Positions 27,688 to 37,027 of a stretch of 64,000 bases of DNA are shown piece by piece (the stretch's first letter is position 1; each line of letters begins with the position of its first letter). The position numbers and the translations under genes are program-made. The notes beneath the pieces were generated by a model. The model was not told where the DNA came from, did not search any database, and saw nothing but the letters and a program-made list of their open reading frames with translations. Source of the DNA: Streptococcus mitis (GTDB taxonomy: Bacteria > Bacillota > Bacilli > Lactobacillales > Streptococcaceae); assembly GCF_946190065.1 (NCBI RefSeq), contig NZ_CAMHZD010000003.1, positions 83,940 through 147,939 of the forward strand. Reading direction: 5' to 3'.

Positions 27688-29446
27688 GTTCCAATTCCTC
27701 CTTCGATAGTTGAGAATAGGCAATTTCTTGGTAAACTTCGTTATTAGCTAGAAGTTCCTTGTGGGTACCTTGTCCCACGACTTTTCCTTGATCCAAGACC
27801 AAAATTAAATCTGCATCCATAATCGTTGAAATACGCTGTGCGACGATAAGCTTGGTCATAGACTTTGTTTTCTCTGCTAGCTCTTGGCGTAGGACACGGT
27901 CTGTCTTATAGTCCAAGGCCGAGAAGGAATCATCAAAGATGAGGATTTCTGGCTTCCGAGCCAAGGCACGCGCAATCGCCAGACGCTGTCTTTGTCCACC
28001 TGAGAAGTTGGTTCCTCCTTGGGCTACTTCTGACTCTAATCCCGCTTCCTTATCTTCGATAAAGTTCTTAGACTGGGCCAATTCTAAGGCTTGCCACATA
28101 GCTTGTTCACTAAGCGGTGTTTCTTGGCTACGTCCAAAGTCTAGATTGCCCTTGACATCACCTGAAAAGAGAACAGCTTTTTGTGGAATATAGCCGACCC
28201 TATTGCGCAAATCTTCCAAACCGTAATCTTGAACATTAACTCCGTCCACTAGAATTTCTCCTGCTGATACGTCATAGAAACGTGGAATCAGATTGACTAG
28301 AGTTGACTTACCAGAACCAGTTGAGCCGATAAAGGCAACTGTTTGGCCAGCTTCTGCTCTAAAGCTAACATTCTCGATAACTGCCTCCGAATTTGCAGCA
28401 TAGCGGAAGGTCACATCCTTAAATTCGACCTGACCTTTAAGGTTTTCATCAGCCAGCTGCACTTGAGCAGGATTTTGGATAGAAGAATGCAAATCTAGAA
28501 CCTGATTAATCCGCTTGGCAGAGACCATAGTTCGGGGAAGAACGATGAAGAGCGCCCCCATGAGAAGAAAGCCCATAACAACCTGCATAGCATAAGACAT
28601 GAAAACAACCATGTCACTAAAGAGAGGCAGACGTGCTGTCGGAGCAGCATCGTTAATCACATAGGCACCAATCCAGTAAATCGCCACACTCAAACCACTT
28701 GAAATCCCCATCATGATGGGATTCAAAATGGCCATGAGACGGTTTACAAACAAATTCAAACGGGTCAATTCATCATTTGCTGCTGCAAATTTTTCATCTT
28801 GGTACTTTTCAGCATTGTAGGCACGAACAACGCGAATACCTGTTAAACTCTCCCGAGTGATACTATTCAGTTTATCAGTCAGACTTTGAATCAAGGACTG
28901 TTTTGGAAAGGCTAGCGTCATCAAAACTGTTGTCATCAAAACATTGACAATCACTGCCACAAGTACTGCCCAGAGCCAGTATTCTGAATGGCCTAAAATC
29001 TTCCCAATAGCCCAGATAGCCATAATCGGACCACGCGTAACCACTTGCAAGCCCATGGTAATCAACATCTGAACTTGAGTTATATCATTGGTGGTACGAG
29101 TTAAGAGGCTGGGAATAGAGAATTTCTTAATCTCTGTCTGTGAGTAATCCAAAACTCGGTTAAAAATGTCACTTCTCAACCTACTAGTGTAAGAAGCAGC
29201 CACTCTGGATGCAAAAAATCCAACTGCGACTGCGGACAAGAAGGCAAAAAAAGACATTCCGACCATCATACCTGCTGGTTGCCATAACTCATCCAAGTTG
29301 GTTCCTTGACTTCCCAGCAAATCCGTAATTTTCGAGATATAGGTCGGAACTTCCAACTCTAGATAGACAGAAAAGCATGTAAAGAGAACGGCTAGAAAAA
29401 TCATCCCCCATTCTTTTCTATTAATTCGTTTAGCTAATTTCTTCAT
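27677..29446 (-). CDS. Heterodimeric ABC exporter subunit (degenerate ATPase site)
   Basis: A 589-residue half-transporter with the same layout: membrane domain to about residue 320, Walker A GSTGSGKST (about 374), signature FSGGQRQR and Walker B ILIFDDSFSALD. Aspartate replaces the catalytic glutamate (DDS instead of DEA), the mark of the non-canonical half of LmrCD/BmrCD-like heterodimers. It overlaps marR by 17 bases and its partner by 11, so marR and both halves form one tightly coupled operon. Regulation by the MarR protein through operators at 29919-30005 is likely. Confidence 0.93.
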   Translation of the reverse strand: MKKLAKRINRKEWGMIFLAVLFTCFSVYLELEVPTYISKITDLLGSQGTNLDELWQPAGMMVGMSFFAFLSAVAVGFFASRVAASYTSRLRSDIFNRVLDYSQTEIKKFSIPSLLTRTTNDITQVQMLITMGLQVVTRGPIMAIWAIGKILGHSEYWLWAVLVAVIVNVLMTTVLMTLAFPKQSLIQSLTDKLNSITRESLTGIRVVRAYNAEKYQDEKFAAANDELTRLNLFVNRLMAILNPIMMGISSGLSVAIYWIGAYVINDAAPTARLPLFSDMVVFMSYAMQVVMGFLLMGALFIVLPRTMVSAKRINQVLDLHSSIQNPAQVQLADENLKGQVEFKDVTFRYAANSEAVIENVSFRAEAGQTVAFIGSTGSGKSTLVNLIPRFYDVSAGEILVDGVNVQDYGLEDLRNRVGYIPQKAVLFSGDVKGNLDFGRSQETPLSEQAMWQALELAQSKNFIEDKEAGLESEVAQGGTNFSGGQRQRLAIARALARKPEILIFDDSFSALDYKTDRVLRQELAEKTKSMTKLIVAQRISTIMDADLILVLDQGKVVGQGTHKELLANNEVYQEIAYSQLSKEELEHGK

Positions 29447-29891
29447 TCTCTCCTCCTATTCTCTTGATATTTTCCTGTAGTTGATTGAGGACTTTCTCAA
29501 AAATCAGTAATTCATCTTCATCAATGTCTGCCATCAACTGGTTGTCAATGCGTTCAAAGAAGGCTTTAACCTGCTTCATTTGAGAACGCGATTTGTCCGT
29601 CAGACGAACAAACTTAGCCCGCTTATCGACAGGACTCGCCTCCAATTCCACCAAACCATTTTGTACCATACGCTTGACCAAGTTACTCGCCACAGACTTG
29701 GTAATATTGAGTTCCTGCTCGATATCTTTAATCAAGACCAAGTTTTGGTTTTCCTCACGGCTATCCAAAAAACGTACAACCTGACCTTGCGGTCCACCCA
29801 TAAATTCAATGCCACAACGCTTGGCTTCCTTTTGCACCATCAGATGAATCTGATGACCAAAACGCTTAAAGACCAACATCGGTTTATCCAT
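29430..29891 (-). CDS. MarR family transcriptional regulator
   Basis: A 153-residue winged-helix regulator. The recognition helix region is LNITKSVASNLVKRMVQNGL (about 66-85) and the wing is ASPVDKRAKFVRLT (about 91-104). It starts at 29891 after GGAA. It is the first gene of the exporter operon, an arrangement in which MarR proteins usually repress their own operon until a ligand binds. Three copies of a 16-bp palindrome surround the promoter, strong support for autoregulation. The inducer is unknown. Confidence 0.93.
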   Translation of the reverse strand: MDKPMLVFKRFGHQIHLMVQKEAKRCGIEFMGGPQGQVVRFLDSREENQNLVLIKDIEQELNITKSVASNLVKRMVQNGLVELEASPVDKRAKFVRLTDKSRSQMKQVKAFFERIDNQLMADIDEDELLIFEKVLNQLQENIKRIGGENEEIS

Positions 29892-29918
29892 ACTAATTCC
29901 TTTCTAACTATCGAATTT

Positions 29919-30005
29919 AGTTCTCCTAGGAACTAATTAAGTTTTCATGAGAACTATTTTACCACTTTGAAAAAAGATGTCAAGAAAAAAGTTCCCTAGA
30001 GAACT
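29919..30005 (-). promoter_or_regulatory. marR promoter with three palindromic operators
   Basis: Minus-strand TTGACA (29983-29978), 16-base spacer, TAAAAT (29961-29956). Palindromes of the form AGTTYYC..GRGAACT: AGTTCTCCTAGGAACT (29919-29934), AGTTTTCATGAGAACT (29940-29955, touching the -10) and AGTTCCCTAGAGAACT (29990-30005, upstream of the -35). They bracket the promoter. Confidence 0.8.
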
Positions 30006-30019
30006 ATTTTCTTGATTGA

Positions 30020-30056
30020 AAAAATCCCAAGTGATTTTCTCACTTAGGATCATGTT
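30020..30056 (-). terminator. yebC terminator
   Basis: Stem ATCCCAAGTGA / TCACTTAGGAT (30024-30034 with 30040-30050, one mismatch), followed by a U run on the minus strand. Confidence 0.8.
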
Positions 30057-30068
30057 TTTTAGGTTAAA

Positions 30069-30785
30069 TTAGAACCCATCTACGTTTGTGTAGATTTTTT
30101 GCACGTCTTCGTCGTCTTCAAGAACGCTGTAAAGTTTTTCAAACGTTTCAAGGTCATCACCTGACAATTCCACTTCTGACTGAGGAATCATTTCCAATTC
30201 AGTCACTTGGAATTCTTCGACACCTGACTCACGAAGGGCAACGATAGCCTTGTGAAGGTCAGTTGGAGCTGTGTAAACTGTAATTGTACCTTCTTCTGCT
30301 TCTACATCATCCACATCCACATCTGCTTCAAGCAATTGCTCAAAGACTGCATCGGCATCTTCACCTGCAAATACAATAACACCCTTGTTATCGAAGAGGT
30401 ATGAAACCGAACCTGAAGCACCCATGTTTCCGCCGTTTTTACCAAAGGCTGCACGGACATTGGCCGCTGTACGGTTGACATTTGAAGTCAAAGTATCAAC
30501 AATCAGCATAGAACCATTCGGTCCAAAACCTTCGTAACGTCCTTCTGTAAAGGTTTCGTCTGTGTTTCCTTTAGCCTTATCCAAAGCTTTATCGATAACG
30601 TGTTTTGGTACTTGAGCTTGTTTAGCACGGTCGATAACGAACTTCAAGGCTGAGTTTGATTCTGGATCTGGATCACCTTTTTTAGCTGCTACATAGATTT
30701 CTACACCAAATTTTGCATATACTTTAGAGTTAGCTCCATCTTTAGCCGTTTTCTTGGCTACGATATTGGCCCATTTACGTCCCAT
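30069..30785 (-). CDS. yebC: YebC/PmpR family protein
   Basis: A 238-residue YebC/TACO1 family protein. The start [20 protein letters not shown] and the [20 protein letters not shown] segment are typical. Members were annotated as DNA-binding regulators; more recent work links the family to translation of difficult sequences such as proline stretches. Acidic C-terminus ([13 protein letters not shown]). It has its own terminator and a GGAG site, and looks monocistronic, between dinF and the MarR operon. Confidence 0.93.
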   Translation of the reverse strand: MGRKWANIVAKKTAKDGANSKVYAKFGVEIYVAAKKGDPDPESNSALKFVIDRAKQAQVPKHVIDKALDKAKGNTDETFTEGRYEGFGPNGSMLIVDTLTSNVNRTAANVRAAFGKNGGNMGASGSVSYLFDNKGVIVFAGEDADAVFEQLLEADVDVDDVEAEEGTITVYTAPTDLHKAIVALRESGVEEFQVTELEMIPQSEVELSGDDLETFEKLYSVLEDDEDVQKIYTNVDGF

Positions 30786-30881
30786 TAGGAATCTCCTTTT
30801 TTCACATTTTAATCTTTCTTATTATAACACAAGTTTTTTCGATTTTCACTAGAGGAAATGGATTTTATTCAGTAAATCCAA

Positions 30882-32252
30882 CTAGGGTTGCACTTTGGTT
30901 ACCAAGATTGCCTTGCCTTCTTTTATCAAGGGGTGACGAAACAGTGAGAAATACAGTTGGATGGTCATGGCAACCCAGATAAGGGGTTCGCACAGGATAA
31001 CTCCCTTATAGCCTGCCCAAGGGATAATCAAGACAACAAAAGCAATTTTCCCAATTAGTTCGATAAAGCTAGAAACCAGCGGAAGGACTTTTTGCCCCAA
31101 ACCCTGCAAACAATTGCGATAAATCAACAAGAGACTCAAAATAGGATAAAAGGCTGAACTGATTTGCAAGTACAGACTTCCATTTTCTATCAAGTAACCA
31201 TCTGTCGAACTAGCCAAGAAGGAAACCAAGGCTGGACTGGTAAAAAAGAGGAAGATACAAACAAAAACTGCCCAGGATATACTTAAACGACTGCCGATTC
31301 GAAGTCCTTGAACAATGCGGTCTGGACGCTTAGCTCCTAGATTCTGAGAAGCAAAGGTCGTCATCGAGGCAGAAATAGCGGTCATAGGAAGAAGGGCAAA
31401 GGCCATAATGCGTCGAGCTGCCGTCTGGGCACTAATAATTACGGCACCAAAGGTATTAACAGAAGACTGTAAAATCACACTGCCGATGGACACAATTGAA
31501 CTCATCAAACCCATAGCCAAACCTTGCTCCAAGAGATCCGCGTACAAGGCCTTGTCCCATTTGAAATGCTTGATTTGAGGCAAAAGTTCTGGCACACTCT
31601 TACGAATATAATAAAAGCAGAGAACCGCTGATAAGCCTTGCGAAATGATGGTAGCAAGGCCCGCAGATTGAACCCCCAGTTGCAGTTGCGTAATAAAATA
31701 GAGATCCAGAACCACATTAACCAAGGCAGAGAAAATCAGAAAACCAAGGGCTGCTAGACTGTCCCCAATGGACCGCAACAAACCTGCAAAGAGATTATAG
31801 GCAAAGCTGACACCGACACAGGTCACAATCATAGAAATATATTGATAGGACTGGTGAAGAATTTCTGCAGGAGTATCTAAATATTGCAAGAGTGGATACA
31901 GACCGACAAACCCCAGCAGCATAACTACAATACTCAAAAGAGCACCTAAAATCCAGGTGGCTGCTACTGCCTCCTTGATTTTAGTGAAATTCCGAGCTCC
32001 ATAATAACGGGCAATGACAATTCCCATGCCATTGCCAACACCAAGAGTAAAACCTACAATCAAATCAAAAATAGCAGTTGTTGCCCCAACCGCAGCCAAG
32101 GAATCTTGACCAAGAAAACGTCCAACAATCAAGACATCAGCAGTATTATAGAGCTGTTGGAAAATATTGGACAGCAAGATTGGAAAGGCAAAACTCAAAA
32201 GCGAAGGAAGAATAGGACCATGAATCAGGTCCACTGTTCGTTTTTTATTCAT
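30882..32252 (-). CDS. dinF: MATE family efflux protein DinF
   Basis: A 456-residue multidrug and toxin extrusion family transporter with about twelve membrane helices. It begins with MNKKRTVDLIHGPILPSLLS and has internal two-fold repeats (LLSNIFQQLYNTADVLIVGR near residue 27). In mitis-group streptococci dinF follows recA in the competence-induced cinA-recA-dinF operon, where it is tied to stress protection. Here it lies 114 bases after recA with a partial hairpin between. In pneumococci lytA usually comes next; here yebC does. Confidence 0.92.
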   Translation of the reverse strand: MNKKRTVDLIHGPILPSLLSFAFPILLSNIFQQLYNTADVLIVGRFLGQDSLAAVGATTAIFDLIVGFTLGVGNGMGIVIARYYGARNFTKIKEAVAATWILGALLSIVVMLLGFVGLYPLLQYLDTPAEILHQSYQYISMIVTCVGVSFAYNLFAGLLRSIGDSLAALGFLIFSALVNVVLDLYFITQLQLGVQSAGLATIISQGLSAVLCFYYIRKSVPELLPQIKHFKWDKALYADLLEQGLAMGLMSSIVSIGSVILQSSVNTFGAVIISAQTAARRIMAFALLPMTAISASMTTFASQNLGAKRPDRIVQGLRIGSRLSISWAVFVCIFLFFTSPALVSFLASSTDGYLIENGSLYLQISSAFYPILSLLLIYRNCLQGLGQKVLPLVSSFIELIGKIAFVVLIIPWAGYKGVILCEPLIWVAMTIQLYFSLFRHPLIKEGKAILVTKVQP

Positions 32253-32366
32253 AAGGCTATTATATCAGCTTTCTAAAAGAGCGACAAGAAACAGCAAACT
32301 ATGCGTGAGCTGAAAACCAGAAAAAGACAACGAAAAAGCAGTGAATTTCTCCACTACTTTAACAGC
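32253..32366 (-). terminator. Imperfect hairpin between recA and dinF
   Basis: The spacer holds AAGTAGTGGAGAAATTCACTGCTTTTT (minus strand, about 32331-32357), a stem with mismatches followed by U residues. Partial termination with read-through to dinF is plausible. Confidence 0.45.
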
Positions 32367-33521
32367 TTATTCTTCAATTTCGATTTCAAGTTCGTCGCCT
32401 AGGTCAAGTGTTACTTCTTCATTCACTGAATCTGCTTGAACTGCTTCATCTTTTTTGCTTTCAGCAGCTTCTTCTCCATCAATCAAACCAAATTGAACAC
32501 GGACTTGATGGTCAATCTCATCAAAGACTTCTGGGTTTTCTGCCAAGTATTTCTTAGCATTTTCAGAACCCTGCCCGATTTTCTCATCCTTGTAAGAGTA
32601 CCAAGCCCCTGCTTTTTTGATGATATCCAAGTCGCTTGCGATCTTCAAAAGTTCACCAGTCTTAGAAATCCCTTCTCCGTACATGATTTCAACGAAGGCT
32701 TCCTTAAACGGTGGGGCCACCTTGTTTTTAACGACCTTGATCTTAGTTTCTTTACCGACATTGGTATCTTTTTGGTCACCAGTTCCCTTGATTTGCGTGC
32801 TTCCACGAACATCCAAACGCACTGAGGCGTAGAATTTCAGAGCACGTCCACCAGGAGTTGTTTCTGGATTTCCAAACATGACCCCAACCTTTTCACGCAA
32901 TTGGTTGATGAAGATGGCAATTGTTTTGGTTTTATTGATAGAAGCACCCAATTTACGCATGGCCTGGCTCATCATACGAGCCTGCAAACCAACGTGGCTA
33001 TCTCCGATATCTCCATCAATTTCCGCACGAGGCACAAGGGCCGCAACTGAGTCGACTACGACAAGATCAACTGCACCTGAGTCAATCAATTTTCCTGCAA
33101 TCTCAAGACCTTGCTCTCCTGAGTCTGGTTGAGACAAGAGCAATTCGTCAATGTTGACACCAAGGGCCGCAGCATAAGCTGGATCGAGGGCATGTTCCGC
33201 ATCGATAAAGGCTGCAATCCCACCTTCTTTTTGCGCTTGCGCAACTGCATGAAGGGCAACTGTTGTCTTACCAGATGACTCTGGTCCATAGATTTCAATG
33301 ATACGTCCCTTAGGATAACCACCTGAACCAAGGGCAATGTCGAGAGCTAAAGAACCTGAACTCATCACTTGCACCTTTTGCTCTGCACGTTCACCCAAAC
33401 GCATGATTGAACCCTTACCAAAGTCTTTCTCAATCAATTTAAGAGCGTCATTCAAGGCTTTTTCACGTTCAGCCCCGAATTTTTTTGAAATTTCATCTAA
33501 TTTTTTTGGTTTTTTCGCCAT
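32367..33521 (-). CDS. recA: Recombinase RecA
   Basis: The strand-exchange protein for recombination, repair and transformation. 384 residues with Walker [10 protein letters not shown] (79-87), the [15 protein letters not shown] Walker B region, and the L2 loop area [14 protein letters not shown]. The C-terminal tail is acidic ([15 protein letters not shown]), normal for RecA. It lies between cinA (54 bases upstream) and dinF. A late-competence ComX box precedes cinA, so part of its transcription is competence-induced. Confidence 0.99.
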   Translation of the reverse strand: MAKKPKKLDEISKKFGAEREKALNDALKLIEKDFGKGSIMRLGERAEQKVQVMSSGSLALDIALGSGGYPKGRIIEIYGPESSGKTTVALHAVAQAQKEGGIAAFIDAEHALDPAYAAALGVNIDELLLSQPDSGEQGLEIAGKLIDSGAVDLVVVDSVAALVPRAEIDGDIGDSHVGLQARMMSQAMRKLGASINKTKTIAIFINQLREKVGVMFGNPETTPGGRALKFYASVRLDVRGSTQIKGTGDQKDTNVGKETKIKVVKNKVAPPFKEAFVEIMYGEGISKTGELLKIASDLDIIKKAGAWYSYKDEKIGQGSENAKKYLAENPEVFDEIDHQVRVQFGLIDGEEAAESKKDEAVQADSVNEEVTLDLGDELEIEIEE

Positions 33522-33575
33522 TCTATTCTCCTACATTCTAATGGTCCTTAGACCTATCTACTATTATATCAAAAG

Positions 33576-34832
33576 TTAGTCACTTAATAAAGCCTTGCGA
33601 ACTAGGTTAAAGGCATGCATAACCGCAATATGACGTACATCTGCTCGACTTCTACCTCCGATATTGACCTTGATGACCTCAGTTCCTTGCTTTTGAGCCA
33701 AGCCTATGAAGACTGTCCCAGCTGGATGGCCTTCTAGGCTGTCTGGTCCTGCCACTCCAGTCAAACTAAGGCCAAAATCAGACTGGGTCTTGATTCGTGC
33801 CTGCTCAGCCATCTTCTGAGCTGCAAATTCAGACACCACACCCTGTTCTTCCAAATCCTTGGTAGGAATATCCAACATCTTTGATTTTTCCTCCAAGCTA
33901 TAGGTCACAAAACCACCCTTAAATATACTGGAAGCACCCGAAAAATCAGCCACAGTAGCTTGGAAAAGACCTGCCGTCAAACTCTCTGCAGCCGTGATGG
34001 TTTTTCCTTGCCTTTTCAGTTCTTCTACCACAATGCTGGCCAAACTAGTTTCTTCCCCATAACCATAACAAAGGTCTCGTAAAGAACGGTCTTCAAAGGT
34101 CTGGCGACCTAAGATTTGATTTTCCAAGATATCCAACGCTTGATTCGCCTCTTCTTGGCTGCTAGCTTTTGTTGACAGACGCAGAGTGACTTCTCCTGTC
34201 TTAGCATAAGGGGCCAAGGTCGGATCGGTTTGATTATCAATCAAATCAGACAAAATCGTAACCAACTGGCTCTCGCCAATCCCAAAGAAACGAAGAACTC
34301 GGGAATGCAGCTTGCTCCCTGTCATCAACTTGGGTAGAAGTTGGTTTAAAACCATAGGTTTTAATTCACTTGGTGGACCTGGAAGGACAACGTAGGTCAC
34401 TCCATCGACTTCCAATATTCCTCCCACAGCCAGTCCTGTTTCATTTGGCAGTGGAATCGCTCCTTCTACAAGTTGAGCTTGTCTTTCGTTATTCGGTGTT
34501 CGGGCATAGTCTGGTCTCTGGGCAAAAAAGACATCCAACTTCTCCTGCGCCTGAGGATCAAAGACTAATTCTTTCCCTAAAAATTTAGCCAGAGTTTGTT
34601 TGGTCAAATCGTCCTCAGTTGGCCCTAAACCACCTGTCAAAATCACTAGACTACTACGTTGACTGGCAATTTCGAGCAAAGACAAGAGACGAGCTTCATT
34701 GTCTCCTACAGCCGTCTGAAAATATACATCTACCCCAATCTCTGCTAGTTTTTCCGACAAAAACTGAGCATTGGTATTGACAATCTGTCCTGTCAAAATC
34801 TCTGTTCCAACAGCAATGATTTCTGCTTTCAT
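33576..34832 (-). CDS. cinA: Competence/damage-inducible protein CinA
   Basis: A 418-residue two-domain protein. The N-terminal MoaB/MogA-like domain (about 1-170) contains [15 protein letters not shown] and [14 protein letters not shown]. The C-terminal domain (about 255-418) is the CinA/PncC nicotinamide-mononucleotide deamidase type with [13 protein letters not shown] and [10 protein letters not shown]. In streptococci it is competence-induced and associates with RecA. First gene of cinA-recA-dinF, with a ComX box 18 bases upstream of its start. Confidence 0.96.
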   Translation of the reverse strand: MKAEIIAVGTEILTGQIVNTNAQFLSEKLAEIGVDVYFQTAVGDNEARLLSLLEIASQRSSLVILTGGLGPTEDDLTKQTLAKFLGKELVFDPQAQEKLDVFFAQRPDYARTPNNERQAQLVEGAIPLPNETGLAVGGILEVDGVTYVVLPGPPSELKPMVLNQLLPKLMTGSKLHSRVLRFFGIGESQLVTILSDLIDNQTDPTLAPYAKTGEVTLRLSTKASSQEEANQALDILENQILGRQTFEDRSLRDLCYGYGEETSLASIVVEELKRQGKTITAAESLTAGLFQATVADFSGASSIFKGGFVTYSLEEKSKMLDIPTKDLEEQGVVSEFAAQKMAEQARIKTQSDFGLSLTGVAGPDSLEGHPAGTVFIGLAQKQGTEVIKVNIGGRSRADVRHIAVMHAFNLVRKALLSD

Positions 34833-34849
34833 GTTTCCTCCTACCTATC

Positions 34850-34857
34850 TATTCGTA
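34850..34857 (-). promoter_or_regulatory. ComX/SigX late-competence box (cin-box)
   Basis: The minus strand reads TACGAATA, an exact match to the combox, in a T-rich context upstream of cinA. The alternative sigma factor ComX uses this as its -10. Expression of cinA-recA-dinF should rise during competence. Confidence 0.85.
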
Positions 34858-34865
34858 TTTTTTTG

Positions 34866-34898
34866 AAAAAATCGCAGGAAATTTCCCACGATTGATTT
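34866..34898 (-). terminator. Terminator of LCP-GNAT-tsaE operon
   Basis: Minus-strand hairpin centred on GGAAATTTCC, extended to ATCG...CGAT (34871-34892), followed by a U run. It sits just ahead of the ComX box, insulating the competence operon. Confidence 0.75.
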
Positions 34899-34920
34899 TT
34901 TATTTGTATCAAAAAACAAA

Positions 34921-35973
34921 CTATTCTACTTCATTTGTTACAAAGACGCCTTGTTGTTGATTATCCCCATTATCAACAGGCACCCGTCCAAACAAATCTT
35001 CAAATAAGACAACATTTGTTTCAAGCTGAGTGACTTCTTCTTGTCCCAAAGAACGTCGCAATATATTCTGCATTTCCAACATATGCTCTCTAGAAACAAT
35101 CTGGTAAGAAATACCTTGCAACATCTCTCCCTCACCCTTCAACTGTTGTGATTCAATGGTTTTAAATGAATCTTTATAACCCAACAAGTTCGGAATACTT
35201 TTCGCAGATAGATCAATATTAGTCTGCATATTGGTACTTAGGGCTTTTAAGATAGATTGATAGTGACTAACACTATTCAAGCTAAGAACTTTTTCAACAA
35301 CCTTTTGAATGACTTCACGCTGACGCTTCTGACGTCCGTAGTCCCCTTCTGGGTCCTGGTAGCGCATGCGAGAATAAACAAGAGCTTCATCTCCATTTAG
35401 AGTTTGTTGCCCAACACCAATAGAAATGGTATTAAATTCCTCTTGGTCACTAATAGAAATCGGGAATCCTAGAGTGTTATTAACGGTAATTCCACCAACT
35501 GCATCAACTAATTGTTGCAATCCGTGCATATTGACCATAATATAGCGATCAATATGAATATTCATCATCTTCTGAATAGTTGAAATAGCCAACTCTGCAC
35601 CACCACCAGCATAGGCAGCGTTTAACTTCGCTTCTTCAATACTACCATCTTTATGTTGAATTTTCGTCAGGATATCACGTTCCAAACTCAACATCATGGT
35701 TTTTTTCGTATGCGGATTAACCGTTAAGAGAATCATAGAGTCACTATTCCCCTCCCAAGGGTCCGTTCGTTCCACGTTTCCAGTATCAACCCCCATCAAA
35801 AGAATCGTTAAGGGTTCAGTCGCCTCAATAACATTGGTTTCTTCCCCAATTTTTTTATAGGTCCGTGATAAGGTTTCTGTACCTTGCTGATAAATAGTAT
35901 AAGCAAAAACACCCACACCCAAAACTGTCACGGCTAGAAAAGCTAGCACCATTCCAATAATTTTTTTAACCAT
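34921..35973 (-). CDS. LytR-CpsA-Psr family wall polymer ligase
   Basis: A 350-residue LCP protein, anchored by one N-terminal helix (IIGMVLAFLAVTVLGVGVF), with the catalytic domain outside. LCP enzymes move teichoic acid or capsule precursors from the lipid carrier to peptidoglycan. Substrate-binding arginine and aspartate motifs are visible: LLMGVDTGNVERTDPW, SDSMILLTVNP, MLSLERDIL and YSRMRYQDPEGDYGRQKRQR. It follows the acetyltransferase gene by 7 bases. It could act on teichoic acid or on a capsule; no capsule locus is here. Confidence 0.92.
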   Translation of the reverse strand: MVKKIIGMVLAFLAVTVLGVGVFAYTIYQQGTETLSRTYKKIGEETNVIEATEPLTILLMGVDTGNVERTDPWEGNSDSMILLTVNPHTKKTMMLSLERDILTKIQHKDGSIEEAKLNAAYAGGGAELAISTIQKMMNIHIDRYIMVNMHGLQQLVDAVGGITVNNTLGFPISISDQEEFNTISIGVGQQTLNGDEALVYSRMRYQDPEGDYGRQKRQREVIQKVVEKVLSLNSVSHYQSILKALSTNMQTNIDLSAKSIPNLLGYKDSFKTIESQQLKGEGEMLQGISYQIVSREHMLEMQNILRRSLGQEEVTQLETNVVLFEDLFGRVPVDNGDNQQQGVFVTNEVE

Positions 35974-35980
35974 ATTTCTA

Positions 35981-36499
35981 TTAATCTATTAGTCTACCCA
36001 TCAGGTAAACATCTATAAATTCCCCTTCTTCTATGTATGCACCGCGCTCTTGTCTACCTTCAATTACAAAGCCATGCTTTTGATATAAATGAACTGCAGC
36101 CTGATTACGAGTTTGGACAGTGAGTTGAAGTCGACGAAGAATGCCACTAGTCTGTGCCCATTCTACGACTTCTTCAAGTAACAAACTTCCCAGTCCATTA
36201 TTCCAATACTTCTTACCAATCACAATGAAGAGATCTCCAATATGACGAACTCTCTTGCGTTGATCAGCTGTGATATTCACAAGACCAGCAATTTCATCAT
36301 TCAGCAAGGCCAGTAAAGTGATTTGATTTTCAGAGTGTGCCTGTTTATCCAAAAACAACTCCATATCAGTATCTGTCATCAAAATGCCATTACTGTCCAG
36401 ACTGGTAAAATCTGTTTCTACACTGACACGATTTAAAAATGATACTAACTCAACAGCATCACCAGGTTCTGCTTCTCTAATGAGCAATTCATACTCCAT
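35981..36499 (-). CDS. GNAT family N-acetyltransferase
   Basis: A 172-residue acetyltransferase. The acetyl-CoA pyrophosphate loop is in GKKYWNNGLGSLLLEEVVEW (about 113-132), followed by RRLQLTVQTRNQAAVHLYQK and the GFVIEGRQERG ending typical of RimJ/RimL-like proteins. Substrate not assignable. It overlaps tsaE by 11 bases and precedes the LCP gene by 7, so the three are one operon. Confidence 0.9.
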   Translation of the reverse strand: MEYELLIREAEPGDAVELVSFLNRVSVETDFTSLDSNGILMTDTDMELFLDKQAHSENQITLLALLNDEIAGLVNITADQRKRVRHIGDLFIVIGKKYWNNGLGSLLLEEVVEWAQTSGILRRLQLTVQTRNQAAVHLYQKHGFVIEGRQERGAYIEEGEFIDVYLMGRLID

Positions 36500-36932
36500 G
36501 TTGAAGCTCCTCTAAGAGTTTTTCTGCACGCAAACCCTTTGCTTGGAAATGTAGTCTGCGACCGTCTTCTTCTTTTAGAATTTCCAATTCTAAATAGGTA
36601 TCTGGTAAGGCATCACCTAAAAGATGTCCCCACTCGATGACAGTCACGCCGCCACCAAAGAGAAACTCATCTAAATCGATAGAATCAGCGTCCCCCTCAA
36701 TACGATAAACATCTAAATGATAAAGAGGAAGACGACCTTCATACTCTCTCACAATAGTATAGGTTGGACTCTTAATCATCTGAGTAATCTGTAACCCTTT
36801 AGCAAGACCTTTTGTAAAGGTCGTTTTGCCTGCTCCAAGTTCTCCAGTTAGAATTAAGACATCATTCTTTTCTAATAAACAGCCCAAACGTTCACCTAAA
36901 GACTGTAACTCTTCTTCGTTTTTAGTGTACAT
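36489..36932 (-). CDS. tsaE: tRNA t6A biosynthesis ATPase TsaE
   Basis: A 147-residue P-loop ATPase that works with TsaB, TsaD and TsaC to make N6-threonylcarbamoyladenosine at position 37 of ANN-decoding tRNAs. Walker A is GELGAGKTTFTKGLA (about 31-45), followed by SPTYTIVREYEG, LYHLDVYRI and VIEWGHLL, all standard for TsaE/YjeE. First gene of the tsaE-GNAT-LCP operon. Confidence 0.96.
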   Translation of the reverse strand: MYTKNEEELQSLGERLGCLLEKNDVLILTGELGAGKTTFTKGLAKGLQITQMIKSPTYTIVREYEGRLPLYHLDVYRIEGDADSIDLDEFLFGGGVTVIEWGHLLGDALPDTYLELEILKEEDGRRLHFQAKGLRAEKLLEELQHGV

Positions 36933-37027
36933 GTTTCTATTATACCAAAAAGTTGTCCTTTGTCGAGATATTATCTATGAATTCCATATTATAAATTGTA
37001 AAACTTGGACCTTCACTTCTTTTATAT

